Positions 22,993 through 23,517 of a DNA stretch of 23,517 nt are shown here, piece by piece. Made by a program: the position numbers and the translations under genes. The notes beneath the pieces were generated by a model. The model was not told the DNA's origin, ran no database searches, and saw only the letters and a list, made by a program, of their open reading frames with translations. Origin of the DNA: Nanobdellota archaeon. GTDB lineage: Archaea; Nanobdellota; Nanobdellia; Woesearchaeales; GW2011-AR15. Every line of letters begins with the position of its first letter. Within the stretch, counting starts at the first letter, position 1. The stretch is taken from assembly GCA_018815145.1 (NCBI GenBank), contig JAHIYL010000054.1, forward strand, positions 1 to 23,517, written 5' to 3'.

Positions 22993-23349
22993 CTAAAGTA
23001 TGGTTCTGGTTCCAAAGCTTTTTCCGGCATCTTCAAACCTTTTTGAGCCAAAAGAGTCACTAGCCTCAATTATTACCAAGTCAAATTTTTTAAAGTCAAT
23101 AGGCTTTTTTAGTCTGACGTGATGGATTTTATCATTCAGTTCTTCTCTGTTGAATTGTATTTTTTTGTTTTCAATGTATATGGCTGCCAGAAGTTCAAAA
23201 GAATCTGAAGATATGCAGATTTCCAGATTGTAGAATAATTCATTGATATCCTGAACAATTCTTTTCAATCTATCTAATAATGGATAAAACATGACATCAT
23301 ACTTATTCCCTAGAATATCTAGATTTGCTATGTTCTTTTTAAGAGCCAT
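22993..23349 (-). CDS. Hypothetical cytosolic protein, unrecognised
   Basis: A 118-residue protein with no signal peptide or membrane segment. It alternates helices and strands: MALKKNIANLDILGNKYDVMFYPLL, a helix rich in Leu/Ile/Val, then strand-like LEICISSDSFELLAAIYI and a last block FDLVIIEASDSFG before a Gly/Phe-rich end. I recognise no family. A TATA box (TTTATATA on the minus strand, about 23381-23388) lies 35 nt before the ATG, giving a leader of a few nucleotides. It is encoded upstream of the ABC genes on the same strand but is separated from them by a promoter, so it need not be linked. Confidence 0.6.
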   Translation of the reverse strand: MALKKNIANLDILGNKYDVMFYPLLDRLKRIVQDINELFYNLEICISSDSFELLAAIYIENKKIQFNREELNDKIHHVRLKKPIDFKKFDLVIIEASDSFGSKRFEDAGKSFGTRTIL

Positions 23350-23380
23350 AAGTAGTTCAATTGTTTTTCTTTTTTCATGG

Positions 23381-23388
23381 TATATAAA
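23381..23388 (-). promoter_or_regulatory. TATA box for the hypothetical gene at 23349
   Basis: TTTATATA on the minus strand, centred about 35 nt before the ATG. A TTTATAA on the plus strand (about 23407-23413) nearby could serve a divergent transcript. Confidence 0.45.
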
Positions 23389-23422
23389 GTATGAAATCCC
23401 TCAAGATTTATAACCCTGAGGG

Positions 23423-23453
23423 ACTGTTTTGTCTTTGGAATGAACAAAACAGT
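23423..23453. repeat. Perfect 10-bp inverted repeat
   Basis: ACTGTTTTGT (23423-23432) and ACAAAACAGT (23444-23453) are exact reverse complements separated by 11 nt. The centre-to-centre distance of 21 bp, two helical turns, suits a dimeric regulator; a hairpin RNA is the alternative. It lies upstream of the TATA box of the gene at 22993-23349 and downstream of a plus-strand TTTATAA at about 23407. From 23481 a plus-strand frame starting ATG stays open for 12 codons to the window edge; too short to call. Confidence 0.5.
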
Positions 23454-23517
23454 AAACAAACAATCTTTTCTCCCAAATAAATGCATCGATTTCTGTTAAG
23501 AAAATCTTGCAGGATAA

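Noticed and set aside
1..23517. tRNA, rRNA, CRISPR array, insertion sequence or attachment site
   Set aside because: I scanned for cloverleaf-like motifs, regularly spaced repeats, and transposase or integrase motifs, and found none. A tRNA-finding program could still detect an unusual or intron-containing tRNA.

Overview
The window reads as a piece of an archaeal chromosome, AT-rich and gene-dense, most likely from a DPANN lineage (Woesearchaeota/Pacearchaeota-like; this taxonomic guess is inference). Archaeal marks are the L1-L10-L12 stalk operon with eukaryote-type proteins, the Rpo7-Spt4-eS24-eS31 cluster, a class I CCA-adding enzyme, TATA boxes about 25-30 nt upstream of many start codons (leaderless mRNAs), and GGTGA/GGAGG Shine-Dalgarno (SD) sites on internal genes. 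Short Cys-rich secreted proteins with DGTDNDGDG and SCSDTDGG modules are, from memory, common in DPANN genomes.

Layout. 1-355: no convincing gene, but a long imperfect hairpin at 21-100. 356-1485 (-): MgtC-like membrane protein and a small DUF4190-like membrane protein. 1731-3731 (+): rpl1-rpl10-rpl12, preceded by a leader that looks like a circularly permuted copy of the L1 RNA-binding site. 3801-4979 (+): long coiled-coil protein. 5069-5470 (+): small four-helix membrane protein. 5536-8468 (-): an operon BRO-N/DinD-like - PIN nuclease - rpo7 - CBS pair - spt4 - rps24e - rps27ae, in which the BRO-N and CBS genes are unusual members.

8632-12358 (+) is the least ordinary part: Cys-rich lipoprotein genes built from shuffled copies of the same modules. 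The first two reading frames are almost certainly one 943-residue lipoprotein split by a one-base change in a short tandem repeat; a third, separate lipoprotein follows. 12374-15496 (-): an endonuclease IV-family TIM barrel, a CPA1-type cation/proton antiporter with an altered ND motif, and a membrane-anchored Cys-rich surface protein. 15747-17003 (+) is cca, abutting tail to tail a lipoprotein metzincin-like protease (17004-18485, -).

18585-21226 (+): two secreted or anchored hypothetical proteins, a DedA/VTT membrane protein and a small membrane protein. 21233-22938 (-): an ABC-2 exporter (permease plus ATPase, 4-nt overlap). 22993-23349 (-): an unrecognised 118-residue protein. The right end has a perfect 10-bp inverted repeat at 23423-23453. 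I saw no tRNA, rRNA, CRISPR array, transposase or IS in the window.

Working together: two translation/transcription blocks frame an envelope-rich region (lipoproteins, surface protein, secreted protease, transporters). The best candidates for something undescribed are the modular Cys-rich lipoprotein family and the permuted L1 autoregulatory leader.
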